DNA of 64,000 bases from Gemmatimonadota bacterium (GCA_022340865.1 JAJDNC010000049.1:1-64000); one strand, 5' to 3'; numbered from the stretch's first letter, positions 1 to 9,575 are shown. Notes: generated from the sequence alone by a model not told the origin. Program-made: numbers and translations.

Positions 1-137
1 GGGCCGGCCCTCGACGGATGAAAGGTATCTCCTGCGCGCGCGGTATGAAGTCCACGGACCGCGTATCCGTGGGAACGAGGGCGGGGGGCGGGTGTTAGAA
101 TGCCGACTCAAGCCCATTTCCGGAGCTCAGGCCCCGC

Positions 138-1751
138 ATGAAGCGACTCATTCCGACCGTGGTCCTCGTCCTCGCCGCGGCATCCCCCCTGGCGGCGCAG
201 ACCGCTCCGCCCGACAGCGTCGTCATCCAGCGGCACGAGGTCGCGGTGCTCGACAGCGCCATCGCCGCCATCCACGCCAGGCACCTCCAGCCCGTCGGGG
301 ACTCCGCCCTCTGGGAGGCGGCCATCCAGGGGATGGTGGCCTCCCTCAACGACCCCTACGCGGAGCTGTACACGCCGGAGGGTGCGGCGCAGTACAACGA
401 GGAGACCACCGGCAACTACTCGGGCATCGGCCTGCAGATCACGGAGCTCAACAACCGCATCACCGTCACGGCGGTGTTCCGGAAGACGCCCGCCGCCCAG
501 GCGGGGATCCTCGTCGGCGACCTCATCATCGGCGTCAACCAGTACGACGCCACCCATTGGACCACGGCGACGGCGGCGGACTCCATCCGGGGACCCGTGG
601 GCACCCAGGTGAGCGTGAAGATCCAGCGCGCCGGCTACGACGAGCCCATCCCCTTCCAGATCACGCGGCGGGAGGTGCACGTGCCCGCCGTCTACGCGGG
701 CCTCATGCCCGACAGCATCGCCTACATCCAGCTGGACCAGGTGAGGCGAAACGCGGCCCAGGAGATGGACAACGCCCTCCAGTCGCTGGAGAGCTCGCGG
801 GGGCTCATCATCGACCTCAGGCACAACCCCGGCGGCTTCCTGGACGAGTCCCTCCTGCTGGCCGATATCTTCCTGAAGCGGGGCTCGATCCTGGCCACCA
901 CGTCCCAGCGGGTTCCCGACGGCCCCGCCGCAGATATGACCACGGACACGTTCCGCGACCACTACCCCGTACAGGCGCCCAACCTGCCCATCGTCATCCT
1001 GGTGGACGGCTACACGGCCTCGGGTGCGGAGATCTTCGCCGGAGCGCTCCAGGACTACGACCGGGCCCTCATCGTGGGTCAGCGGAGCTTCGGCAAGGGG
1101 CTCGTGCAGACCGTGCTGCCGATGCCGTACGGGCGCAGGCTGAAGTTCACCACCGGGGTCTGGAAGACCCCCCTGGGACGCTCTCTCCAGCGTCCCAGGG
1201 ACAAGAACATGAGGCCGCTCCCCGAGGACATCGACACGTTCCCGACGGTGACGACGCCGGACGGGCGGAAGCTCACCACCGCCGGCGGCATCTTCCCGGA
1301 TCTGCCCGTCAAGCCGGACACGCTTACGCTCGACGAGCGGGCGCTCATCAAGGCGGCGGCCGATGCGAAGGTGCCGTTCCTCGTCCGCCTCGACGAGTTC
1401 TCCTTCGGCGTGGCGAAGGAGCTCATGGCCGCGCACAAGCCACCGGCCCTCGACTCCGCCAGGCTGGAGACGTTCGTCGAGAAGCTGAAGGGCGACGGGA
1501 TCCCGGCTTCCGTCCTCGACGCGCCGGGCGTCCGCGACTACCTCGGATGGCAAGCGCGCATGGACATCGCCGATCATATGGAGGCGTACGGCGTGGAGGC
1601 CCAGATCCGCATGCAGCGTGACCCCCCCCTGGCCGAGGCGGCGCGCCTCCTGAGCTCGGTGACCACGCAGGCACAGCTCTTCCAGGCGAGTCGTGCCGAG
1701 GCGGCGCGCCTGGCGGCTCAGGCCACTGCGTCCGGCGCGGCGGGTGGGTGA
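138..1751 (+). CDS. S41 family C-terminal processing peptidase with PDZ domain, signal peptide
   Basis: ORF with N-terminal signal peptide (MKRLIPTVVLVLAAASPLAAQ), PDZ-like GIGLQITELNNRITVTAVFRKTPAAQAGILVGDLI, and S41 core LIIDLRHNPGGFLDESLLLADIF / VDGYTASGAEIFAGALQD. Confidence 0.93.
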   Translation: MKRLIPTVVLVLAAASPLAAQTAPPDSVVIQRHEVAVLDSAIAAIHARHLQPVGDSALWEAAIQGMVASLNDPYAELYTPEGAAQYNEETTGNYSGIGLQITELNNRITVTAVFRKTPAAQAGILVGDLIIGVNQYDATHWTTATAADSIRGPVGTQVSVKIQRAGYDEPIPFQITRREVHVPAVYAGLMPDSIAYIQLDQVRRNAAQEMDNALQSLESSRGLIIDLRHNPGGFLDESLLLADIFLKRGSILATTSQRVPDGPAADMTTDTFRDHYPVQAPNLPIVILVDGYTASGAEIFAGALQDYDRALIVGQRSFGKGLVQTVLPMPYGRRLKFTTGVWKTPLGRSLQRPRDKNMRPLPEDIDTFPTVTTPDGRKLTTAGGIFPDLPVKPDTLTLDERALIKAAADAKVPFLVRLDEFSFGVAKELMAAHKPPALDSARLETFVEKLKGDGIPASVLDAPGVRDYLGWQARMDIADHMEAYGVEAQIRMQRDPPLAEAARLLSSVTTQAQLFQASRAEAARLAAQATASGAAGG

Positions 1752-1752
1752 C

Positions 1753-1780
1753 CGGGGCTTAGCAGGTCGCTAAGCCCGGG
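1753..1780. terminator. Bidirectional hairpin between convergent S41 peptidase and xerD
   Basis: gggcttagc (1755-1763) / gctaagccc (1769-1777) perfect 9-bp stem with short loop; located at convergent 3' ends and includes the xerD stop codon. Confidence 0.65.
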
Positions 1781-2669
1781 GGTGGTATCTGCGGTGCACG
1801 TCCCGGAGGTACTCCCGGTCCACGTGCGTGTAGATCTGAGTGGTCGAGATGTCGGCGTGGCCGAGCAGCTCCTGCACGGCCACCAGGTCCGCTCCCCCCT
1901 CCAGCAGGTGGGTCGCGAAGGTATGCCGGAGGGTGTGCGGTGAGACCTTGCGCCGGATCCCGGCACGCCGTGCCGACGTGCGCACCACGGTCCACACCGC
2001 CATGCGGCTGAGCGGTGTGCCCCGCGCGTTGAGGAACACCCTGCCGCCCCCCTTGCCCCGATCCAGCCCCGGGCGCACGTCCCGGAGGTAGCGGCCCAGG
2101 GCGCGAAGCGCGGGCTCCCCTACGGGCACCAGCCGCTCCTTGGACCCCTTGCCGAAGACCGTGACGAAGCCCTCGTCGGCGTCCACGGCCCGCAGCGGCA
2201 GCCCGGAGAGCTCCGAGACGCGCATCCCCGTGGCGTAGAGCAGCTCGAGGATGGCCCGATCCCGCCAGTACAGCGGCAGGTCGGGGTCCGGAGCCTCCAG
2301 GAGGCGCTCGACCTCCTCGTGGGTCAGGCACTCCGGGAGGCGGCGGCCCAGGCCCGGGGACTCGAGGCGCTCGGTGGGGTCCGACTCCACCACCCCCTCC
2401 GCCAGGAGGAAGGCGTAGTAGGTGCGCAGCGCCGACTGCGCCCGGCGGATGGAGGACGCAGCCAGCCCGGCATCCTTGAGGGAGAAGACCCACGTCCTCA
2501 GATGGGCCGCCGTGACGTCCGCCGGCCCGGTGGCGCCCCTGGCCCGCACCTCGCGGAGCCAGCGGTCGAGGTCCCGGGCGTAGGCCGCCACGGTGCGGGC
2601 GGAGAGGCCCCGCTCGAGGGTGAGGTAGTCGAGGAACTGCTCGAAGCGGAAGGCCCGTGTGTCACTCAT
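1770..2669 (-). CDS. xerD: Tyrosine recombinase XerC/XerD family
   Basis: MSDTRAFRFEQFLDYLTLERGLSARTVAAYARDL; catalytic motifs ATGMRVSELSGL, HTLRHTFATHLLEGGADLVAVQELLGHADISTTQIYTHV. Start trimmed to the internal ATG. Confidence 0.92.
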   Translation of the reverse strand: MSDTRAFRFEQFLDYLTLERGLSARTVAAYARDLDRWLREVRARGATGPADVTAAHLRTWVFSLKDAGLAASSIRRAQSALRTYYAFLLAEGVVESDPTERLESPGLGRRLPECLTHEEVERLLEAPDPDLPLYWRDRAILELLYATGMRVSELSGLPLRAVDADEGFVTVFGKGSKERLVPVGEPALRALGRYLRDVRPGLDRGKGGGRVFLNARGTPLSRMAVWTVVRTSARRAGIRRKVSPHTLRHTFATHLLEGGADLVAVQELLGHADISTTQIYTHVDREYLRDVHRRYHPRA

Positions 2670-3279
2670 GATGGTCATGGTGTCTGGTCCGCCACCACCA
2701 GACGACGACGGCGCCGGCCACCAGGAGGGCGGGCCCCAGGAGCCACGCGTTGACACGGTGGATCGTCCCGAGCACGAAATCGAGGTTGTGACCCGCGAAG
2801 GCCCCCGCCCATGCCAGCGCACCGTACCAGATGGCCGACGCCACCGCGATGGGCAGGGCGACGCCCCAGAAGGGCCGGCCGGCGACCCCCGCGGACACCG
2901 GCACGGCGGAGCGGAGACCCGGGAGGAAGCGCGTGAGGAGGATGGCCGGCGTCCCCCAGCGCTCGTAGAACCGCTCCATCCGCCGGAGCTGGTGCGTGTT
3001 CAGGAAGCGGCGACCCCAGGTGCCCTCCAGAGAGGGACGCCCGTACCGGTGCCCCAGGCGATACATGACCATCGCGGACGCGACGTTCCCCACCCATGTG
3101 GCCGCGAAGACCCAGCGCAGGCGCAGATCCCCCACGGCGGACAGGAAGCCGCCGAGCACGACGAACGTGTCGGCGGGAATCGGCGGGAACACGTTCTCCA
3201 CCGCCGCCCCTCCCCCCAACGCCAGGTAGACCACGGCGTTCGGAAGGCCCTCGAACCAGATCAGGAACGTCTGCCACAC
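2662..3279 (-). CDS. DedA family (SNARE-associated/VTT domain) membrane protein
   Basis: FPPIPADTFVVLGGFLSA, RFLPGLRSAVPVSAGVAGRPFW DedA-type motifs and several hydrophobic segments. Confidence 0.88.
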   Translation of the reverse strand: MWQTFLIWFEGLPNAVVYLALGGGAAVENVFPPIPADTFVVLGGFLSAVGDLRLRWVFAATWVGNVASAMVMYRLGHRYGRPSLEGTWGRRFLNTHQLRRMERFYERWGTPAILLTRFLPGLRSAVPVSAGVAGRPFWGVALPIAVASAIWYGALAWAGAFAGHNLDFVLGTIHRVNAWLLGPALLVAGAVVVWWWRTRHHDHHE

Positions 3280-3291
3280 CGGTGAGCTTCC

Positions 3292-3813
3292 CTACAGCGG
3301 AAGACCTTCGTCGGTGGCTCCCCAGGTCGCGTCGAAGCCCCCGATGGCCTCCACCAGGGCCACGGCGTGCACGGCGATTCCCTCCCCGCGGCCGATCCAG
3401 CCCATCCCCTCGTTGGTCTTCCCCTTCACGGAGACCGCGCCGGCCCCCACGCGCAGGACGTCCCCCAGCCGCCTCCGCATGGCCTCGACGTGGGGAGCGA
3501 GCTTGGGGCTCTCGCATATCACCGTGACGTCCACGTTCACCACCTGGTAGTTCCTGGACTCCAGGATGTTGACCGCGCGCGCCAGGAGGTCCATGGAGTC
3601 GGCGTCCTTCCAGGAGTGGTCCGAGGGCGGGAAGTAGCTTCCCACGTCCCCCGCCCCCACCGCTCCCAGGAGCGCATCGATGAGGGCGTGGGCCACGGCG
3701 TCGCCATCGGAGTGCCCCGTCAGCCCCGTGTGCTCCGGGATGTGCACTCCCCCCAGGATGAGCCTCCGGCCCTCCTCGAACCGGTGCGAGTCGTATCCAA
3801 CGCCTACGCGCAT
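3292..3813 (-). CDS. ispF: 2-C-methyl-D-erythritol 2,4-cyclodiphosphate synthase
   Basis: MRVGVGYDSHRFEEGRRLILGGVHIPEHTGLTGHSDGDAVAHALIDALLGA ... VSVKGKTNEGMGWIGRGEGIA. Confidence 0.97.
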   Translation of the reverse strand: MRVGVGYDSHRFEEGRRLILGGVHIPEHTGLTGHSDGDAVAHALIDALLGAVGAGDVGSYFPPSDHSWKDADSMDLLARAVNILESRNYQVVNVDVTVICESPKLAPHVEAMRRRLGDVLRVGAGAVSVKGKTNEGMGWIGRGEGIAVHAVALVEAIGGFDATWGATDEGLPL

Positions 3814-3876
3814 GATCGATCCAGTCGGTGCGGCGTCATCGGCCGCTCGTGTGCCGGCTGCGGCCCCGCCGCCGGC

Positions 3877-5148
3877 TCAGTCCCACCTCCGGATGGCGAG
3901 GCACACGTTGTGGCCGCCGAAGCCGAAGGAGTTGGTGAGAGCCATGCGCACCGGCCGCTCCACCATCCCGTGGTGCGCGTAGTCGAGATCGCAGGCAGGG
4001 TCCGGCGTCTCGAAGTTGATGGTGGGCGGGATCCGCCCCTCGCGGACCACCATGGCGGTGATGATCGTCTCCAGGGCTCCCGAGGCCCCCAGGAGGTGCC
4101 CGGTCATGGACTTGGTGGAGCCGACGACGATCTCCCGAGCGCGCTCGCCCAGGACCTCTTTGATGGCATGCGTTTCCACCGCGTCGGCCATGGTGGAGGT
4201 GCCGTGCGCGTTCACGTAGTCCACGTCTCCGGGAGTCGCGCCAGCATACTCCAGAGCCATGCGCATGGCCTTCTGGGCGCCGTACCCGTCGGGAGGCGGC
4301 GCGGTGATGTGATACGCATCCCCGGAGAGACCGTACCCGACCACTTCGGCGAAGATGGTGGCGCCCCGGGCCCGGGCGTGCTCCACCGACTCGAGTACCA
4401 CCGCAGCGGATCCCTCGCCGATGACGAAGCCGTCGCGGTTGAGATCGAAGGGCCGGCTCGCATGGGCCGGGTCGTCGTTGCGCGTGGACATGGCCTTCAT
4501 GGCCGCGAAGCCGGCGATGGCCATGGGTGTTATCGTCGCCTCGGTGCCGCCGGCGACCATCATGTCGGCGTCCCCGTGGCGGATATGACGTGCGGCGTCC
4601 CCGACCGCGTGCGCCGAGGACGCACACGCCGATACCGTGGCGTAGTTGGGCCCCTGCAGGCCCCAGCGCATGGAGATGAGGCCCGCCGAGATGTCCGGAA
4701 TGAACATGGGGATGAAGAACGGGCTGACCCGGTTCGGCCCCTGGTCGATGAGCTTGCGATGCTGCTCCTCGAAGGTGGCGATCCCGCCGATGCCGCTTCC
4801 GAAGATCACACCGAAGCGGTGGGGCGGCATGCCCTCGGGAATGCCCTCGAGCCCCGCCGACGCCATGGCCTGGGCGGCCGCCGCGAGGGCGAACTGCGAG
4901 GCCCGGTCGTAGCGCCGGGCGTCGCGCTTGTCCATGTACCGAAGGGGGTCGAATTCCTTCACCTCGCAGGCGATGCGCGTGGCGAAATCCTCGGTGGCGT
5001 CGAAGGCCGTGATCCTGCCACCGCCGGACTTGCCGGCGAGGAGCCCGGCCCAGGTGCTGTCGAGGTCGTTGCCGACGGGAGACACCACCCCCATCCCCGT
5101 GATCACCACCCGGCGAGCGTCGGAGTCCGTCTCGTTCTCCCGGCTCAT
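3877..5148 (-). CDS. fabF: Beta-ketoacyl-ACP synthase II
   Basis: RRVVITGMGVVSPVGNDLDSTWAGLLAGKSG; VSACASSAHAVGDA; NAHGTSTMADAVETHAIKEV; start set at MSRENETDS. Confidence 0.97.
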   Translation of the reverse strand: MSRENETDSDARRVVITGMGVVSPVGNDLDSTWAGLLAGKSGGGRITAFDATEDFATRIACEVKEFDPLRYMDKRDARRYDRASQFALAAAAQAMASAGLEGIPEGMPPHRFGVIFGSGIGGIATFEEQHRKLIDQGPNRVSPFFIPMFIPDISAGLISMRWGLQGPNYATVSACASSAHAVGDAARHIRHGDADMMVAGGTEATITPMAIAGFAAMKAMSTRNDDPAHASRPFDLNRDGFVIGEGSAAVVLESVEHARARGATIFAEVVGYGLSGDAYHITAPPPDGYGAQKAMRMALEYAGATPGDVDYVNAHGTSTMADAVETHAIKEVLGERAREIVVGSTKSMTGHLLGASGALETIITAMVVREGRIPPTINFETPDPACDLDYAHHGMVERPVRMALTNSFGFGGHNVCLAIRRWD

Positions 5149-5173
5149 GCCCGCACCATCGGAACTGCCGACC

Positions 5174-5422
5174 TCAACCCTCGCCGCCGACGTTCTTCCG
5201 CAGATAGGCGATGGCGTCGCCCACCGTGCGCATCTGCTCGGCATCCTCGTCGGGGATGTCGATCCCGAACTCCTCCTCGAACGCCATGACGAGCTCGACC
5301 GTATCGAGGGAGTCCGCCCCGAGATCCTCGACGAACGAGGCGTCGTCCGTCACCTTCTCCGGCTCGACACCCAGCTCGTTGATGATGATCTCCCTGACTC
5401 TGGCCTCGGTGGGCTCGCTCAT
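5174..5422 (-). CDS. acpP: Acyl carrier protein
   Basis: [49 protein letters not shown] phosphopantetheine site; strong GGAGGAGG ribosome-binding site upstream. Confidence 0.98.
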   Translation of the reverse strand: MSEPTEARVREIIINELGVEPEKVTDDASFVEDLGADSLDTVELVMAFEEEFGIDIPDEDAEQMRTVGDAIAYLRKNVGGEG

Positions 5423-5486
5423 TTGACCTCCTCCCGATGACTGAACTTGTAGCAGAATTTCGCAGAAAAAGGCGGCTGCGCGGGGC

Positions 5487-6230
5487 CTACATCACCATGC
5501 CGCCGTCGACCGCCAGAACCTGGCCGGTAATGTAGCGGGCAGCGGGGCCCACGAGAAAGCGAACGGCGTCCGCAATGTCTTCGGGCTCCGCGAGGGCCCC
5601 CATGGGGATCGCCCCCTGCAGAGCTTCCACCTGCGCCTCGGTGAGCTTCGCGGTCATGGCCGTTCGGACGAATCCCGGAGCGACGGCGTTGCACCGCACC
5701 CCCCTGGAGGCGAGCTCCTTGGCCACGCTCTTGGTGAGGCCGACCAGGCCCGCCTTGGAGGCCGCGTAGTTCGCCTGACCCGCGTTCCCGGTCAGGCCCA
5801 CCACCGACGCGACGTTCAGGATGGCCCCACCGCGGCGCTTCATCATTCCACGAGAGACCGCACGCGTGAAGTTGAAGGAGCCCTTGAGGTTGGTGGCGAT
5901 GACCTCGTCGAATTCCTTATCCGTCATGCGCACCAGGATGTTGTCCCGGGTAATGCCTGCGTTGTTCACCAGGACATCCACCGGACCGAGGTCCGACTCC
6001 ACCGCAGCCACCGTGGCCTGCACCCCTTCGGCCCCGGCCACGTCGCACGCGTACCCCCGGTGCCCCTCCCCCGGGAGCGCGGCCGCCGCCTGCGCAGCGC
6101 CGTCTCCGTCGAGGTCCACCACCGCCACCCGTGCGCCGGCCTCGGCCAGGGCATGGCACACGGCGAAACCGATGCCCCGTGATCCTCCCGTCACCAGGGC
6201 GACCTTTCCTTCCAGCTCGCGTACGTTCAT
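5487..6230 (-). CDS. fabG: 3-oxoacyl-ACP reductase
   Basis: [61 protein letters not shown]. Confidence 0.96.
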   Translation of the reverse strand: MNVRELEGKVALVTGGSRGIGFAVCHALAEAGARVAVVDLDGDGAAQAAAALPGEGHRGYACDVAGAEGVQATVAAVESDLGPVDVLVNNAGITRDNILVRMTDKEFDEVIATNLKGSFNFTRAVSRGMMKRRGGAILNVASVVGLTGNAGQANYAASKAGLVGLTKSVAKELASRGVRCNAVAPGFVRTAMTAKLTEAQVEALQGAIPMGALAEPEDIADAVRFLVGPAARYITGQVLAVDGGMVM

Positions 6231-6276
6231 GTCGTCCTCCTCCGTGGTGCTCCGTCGTGGCTCCTCGGACTCCGAA

Positions 6277-7194
6277 TCAGACCTCGAACGCCTCGAGGTC
6301 GGCGGCTTCGCCCAGCGAGGTGCATGGAAGACCCCTCGCGTTGCGCCGGTTGAGACCGCCGAGCACGCTTCCCGGCCCCAGCTCCAGGAATCGGTCGGCG
6401 CCGGCTTCCACCATGGCCGCCACCGACTCCGCCCAACGAACCGGTGAGGTGAGCTGCTCCACCAGGAGGTCACGGGCGTCGGCGCCCGATGCCACGGGCC
6501 CGGCGGTCACATTGGATATCACGGGATAAGCGGGATCGGCGAAGGTCGTGGTCTCGAGATGCTCCCGGAGGCCACGGGCGGCCGGTGCCATGAGGGGCGA
6601 GTGGAACGCCCCGGAGACGTTCAAGCGGACGACCCGCTTCGCCCCCGCCTCCGTCGCCAGGGCCATCCCCTGCTCGATGCCGGCCAGGTCACCGCTGATG
6701 ACGATTTGGCCGGAGGAGTTGAAGTTGGCCGGAACGCAGATTCCCGCGTCCACCCGGGCACACACCGCCCGAAGGGCGGCATCGTCCAGGCCCAGCACCG
6801 CCGCCATCGTCCCCGGACGCTCCAGGCCCGCCTGGTACATGAGCTCACCCCTCAGACGCACCGCCTCGAGCGCATCGCGGAATGAGAAGGTGCCCGCGGC
6901 CACGTGGGCGCTGAACTCGCCCAGCGAGTGTCCCGCCGCCAGCGCCACGGAGCCGAGGCGCTCCCCCACCACCCGGAGCACGGCCACCGAGTGGGCGAGG
7001 ATGGCCGGCTGCGCGTTCTTCGTCGCGGTGAGCTCCTCTTCTGGTCCGTCGGCCATGAGCGTGGACAGCGGGAGCCCGAGGACGGAATCCGCCTCCTCGA
7101 GGGTGTCCCGGGCGGACGCAAAGCCCTCCGCCAGTGCCTTGCCCATGCCGACGTACTGGGATCCCTGACCGGGAAAGAGCAGTGCGAGGGTCAT
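6277..7194 (-). CDS. fabD: Malonyl-CoA:ACP transacylase
   Basis: LLFPGQGSQYVGMGKAL, AGHSLGEFSAHVAAGTFSFRDAL. Confidence 0.97.
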   Translation of the reverse strand: MTLALLFPGQGSQYVGMGKALAEGFASARDTLEEADSVLGLPLSTLMADGPEEELTATKNAQPAILAHSVAVLRVVGERLGSVALAAGHSLGEFSAHVAAGTFSFRDALEAVRLRGELMYQAGLERPGTMAAVLGLDDAALRAVCARVDAGICVPANFNSSGQIVISGDLAGIEQGMALATEAGAKRVVRLNVSGAFHSPLMAPAARGLREHLETTTFADPAYPVISNVTAGPVASGADARDLLVEQLTSPVRWAESVAAMVEAGADRFLELGPGSVLGGLNRRNARGLPCTSLGEAADLEAFEV

Positions 7195-7232
7195 GGTTCT
7201 CCGTCAGCTTTGTTCAGACCAGCAATGTGATG

Positions 7233-7377
7233 GGACGCGTCAAATCGGATGCAGGGCGAGACGGGCGAGGAGGGCGACTGAGACGTACCTAAATGGTACG
7301 CCGCCACCCACGCCCAGGGGGCGCGGGTACCCGGCCCCCTGGAGCCCAACGAAGCCCTGCACCGATTTCACGCGTCC
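7233..7377. mobile_element. MITE-like / intergenic palindromic element with ~24-bp terminal inverted repeats
   Basis: Left GGACGCGTCAAATCGGATGCAGGGC (7233-7257) versus reverse complement of right end (7354-7377) GGACGCGTGAAATCGGTGCAGGGC: one mismatch plus one 1-nt indel. Central hairpin CGTACC-TAAAT-GGTACG (7284-7300). No ORF of its own. Confidence 0.6.
7314..7342. repeat. Near-perfect 29-nt palindrome nested in the right arm of the intergenic element
   Basis: CCAGGGGGC-G-CGGGTACCCG-GCCCCCTGG. Confidence 0.75.
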
Positions 7378-7382
7378 GCCAT

Positions 7383-8378
7383 CTAGAAACGCCAGGCCAT
7401 GGCGCCCCAGGTCAACCCCGCCCCGAACGCCGCGCTGAGCACGTTGTCCCCCGGACCGATGAGCCCGCGCTGTCGCGCTTCGTCCAGGGCAACCGGAATG
7501 GAGGCCGAGCTCATGTTGCCGTAGCGGTCGAGGTTGATGAACACCTTCTCCATGGGAATGCCGGCGTACTTCGCCGTAGCCTCGATGATGCGGAGGTTGG
7601 CCTGGTGCGGCACCATGAGATCCACATCGACGGCGGTGAGCCCGGCGTCGTGGAGCGCCATGTGGGTGGCTTCGCTCATGGAACGGACCGCGTTCTTGAA
7701 GACCTCCCGTCCCTCCATGCGCACGAGGTGGTCGTGGCGCGCGAGCACCTCCGGCGTCAGGGGCACGCCCACGCCTCCGGCGGGGCGCCACAGCAGCTGG
7801 GCCAGGTTCCCGTCGGAGCGCATGTGGCTGGAGAGGATGCCGCGGCCCGAGCCGTTGCTGGGCTTCACCACGGCCGCGCCGGCGCCGTCCCCGAAGAGCA
7901 CGCACGTGGATCGATCCTCCCAATCCACGATGGCGCTCATCTTCTCGGTGGAGACGACGAGGGCCACCTCTCCGCGTCCCGCGGCGATGTAGCCCTCCGC
8001 CATCGAGAGGCCGTACAGAAAGCCCGAGCATGCCGCCATGATGTCGAAGGCCACCGCGTTGGCGCACCCGAGCAGGGCCTGGACGTCGCACGCCGTGGAG
8101 GGAAGCCAGCGGTCGGGGGTCGCGGTGGACAGGATCAGAATGTCCACCTCCCCCGGGTCGACGTGGGCGCGCTCCAGCGCGATGCGCGCAGCGGCAGCCC
8201 CCATGTCCGCGGCGCCCTCGCAGTCCGGCGCGATGCGTCGCGCACGGATTCCGGTCCTGGAGCTTATCCACTCGTCGGAGGTGTCCATGCGTCGGGCGAG
8301 GTCGTCGTTCGTGACGATGTTGCTCGGCACGTACCTGCCCGTGGACACGATCTCGGCCAGGGGCTTGGGGTGTCTCAT
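7383..8378 (-). CDS. fabH: Beta-ketoacyl-ACP synthase III
   Basis: MRHPKPLAEIVSTGRYVPSNIVTNDDLARRMDTSDEWISSRTGIRARR; AACSGFLYGLSMAEGYI; VPHQANLRIIEATAKYAGIPMEKV. Confidence 0.97.
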   Translation of the reverse strand: MRHPKPLAEIVSTGRYVPSNIVTNDDLARRMDTSDEWISSRTGIRARRIAPDCEGAADMGAAAARIALERAHVDPGEVDILILSTATPDRWLPSTACDVQALLGCANAVAFDIMAACSGFLYGLSMAEGYIAAGRGEVALVVSTEKMSAIVDWEDRSTCVLFGDGAGAAVVKPSNGSGRGILSSHMRSDGNLAQLLWRPAGGVGVPLTPEVLARHDHLVRMEGREVFKNAVRSMSEATHMALHDAGLTAVDVDLMVPHQANLRIIEATAKYAGIPMEKVFINLDRYGNMSSASIPVALDEARQRGLIGPGDNVLSAAFGAGLTWGAMAWRF

Positions 8379-9373
8379 GGTACTTCCTCGGGAGGGTCCG
8401 CGGTGGAGATCTCGCGGGTGATGTGACGCACCATGTCGGAGCGGACCGCCCGGGCCGCCACCGCCACCGCGTTGCGGATGGCAAACGGGGACGACTCTCC
8501 GTGACAGATGATGCAGACGCCGCCCACGCCCAGGAGCGGCGCACCGCCGTATTCCTCGTAGTCCAGCACGCGGAAGAGCTCTTCGAAGTCCATGCTCTCC
8601 CCGGCCTGTTGGAGCTCCTTGCGCATGAGACCGATGATGAACTGGGCCACCGACTCGTAGAACTTCAGAAGGACGTTGCCGACGAAGCCGTCGCACACCA
8701 CCACGTCGCAGACGCCCCGGATGATGTCGCGCCCCTCCAGGTTGCCTACGAAGTTCAGACCCTTGGCCCGGGAGAGCAGCTTGTGGGTCTCCAGGGTCAG
8801 CTCGTCGCCCTTCTCGGGCTCTTCGCCGATGTTCAGGAGCGCCACCCGGGGTCGGTCGCGCCCCATGAGGTCCTGGGCGACGATCTGTCCGAGGCGGGCG
8901 AACTGAACCAGGTGCTGGGGCTTGCAGTCCACGTTCGCCCCGGCGTCGAGCATCAGGCACGAGCTTCCCGCGGTGGGAAGCAGGGTGCCGATCGCGGGCC
9001 GGTCGACACCCGGGATGCGACGCAACGTGAAGAGGGACGTGGCCATCACCGCGCCGGTGGAGCCGGCGCTGATGAAGGCGTCGGCCTCGCCCGCCTTGAC
9101 CATCTGCAGACCGACGACGATGGAGGAGTCGGGCTTGCGCCGGAGTACCGTCGCCGGAGAGTCGGCTGCGGTCACGCGGTCCGGCGCGTGATGCACGTGT
9201 AGTCGTCCCGCCGGGACCGACGGGTGCTCGGCCAAAGCCGCCTCGATCAGGTCCCGGTCTCCCACCAGGACAATCTCGATGTCCGGCTCAAGTTCGTCGA
9301 GGGCTCCGATCGCGCCCGCGACCTCCGCCGACGGGGCGAGATCGGTGCCCATCGCATCCAGCGCGATGCGCAC
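8375..9373 (-). CDS. plsX: Phosphate acyltransferase PlsX
   Basis: MRIALDAMGTDLAPSAEVAGAI; PAIGTLLPTAGSSCLMLDAGANVDCKPQHLVQFA; VVCDGFVGNVLLKFYES. Confidence 0.97.
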   Translation of the reverse strand: MRIALDAMGTDLAPSAEVAGAIGALDELEPDIEIVLVGDRDLIEAALAEHPSVPAGRLHVHHAPDRVTAADSPATVLRRKPDSSIVVGLQMVKAGEADAFISAGSTGAVMATSLFTLRRIPGVDRPAIGTLLPTAGSSCLMLDAGANVDCKPQHLVQFARLGQIVAQDLMGRDRPRVALLNIGEEPEKGDELTLETHKLLSRAKGLNFVGNLEGRDIIRGVCDVVVCDGFVGNVLLKFYESVAQFIIGLMRKELQQAGESMDFEELFRVLDYEEYGGAPLLGVGGVCIICHGESSPFAIRNAVAVAARAVRSDMVRHITREISTADPPEEVP

Positions 9374-9385
9374 CGCGCGGCGAGG

Positions 9386-9568
9386 CTACTCGGCCTCGAC
9401 CTCGAGGACCGACTCGCCCCGGTACGTTCCGCAGGTCGGGCAAACGCGGTGCGGGACCCGAGGGTCACCGCACTTGGGGCAGGTGTCGACGGTCACGGGT
9501 TCGGCCCGGTAATGCGTGCGCCGCTTCCGCTTTCGCTGCTTCGAAGTCCGCTTCTTGGGGACAGCCAT
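9386..9568 (-). CDS. rpmF: 50S ribosomal protein L32
   Basis: MAVPKKRTSKQRKRKRRTHYRAEPVTVDTCPKCGDPRVPHRVCPTCGTYRGESVLEVEAE. Confidence 0.97.
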   Translation of the reverse strand: MAVPKKRTSKQRKRKRRTHYRAEPVTVDTCPKCGDPRVPHRVCPTCGTYRGESVLEVEAE

Positions 9569-9575
9569 ATCCTGC

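Noticed and set aside
108-1577. Long minus-strand ORF opposite the S41 peptidase
   Set aside because: High-GC antisense shadow ORF; no recognisable domain, and the plus strand encodes a clear S41 protease.
3367-5289. 640-aa plus-strand ORF across ispF/fabF/acpP
   Set aside because: Antisense to three well-identified genes; His/Arg/Gly-rich composition typical of reverse-frame translation.
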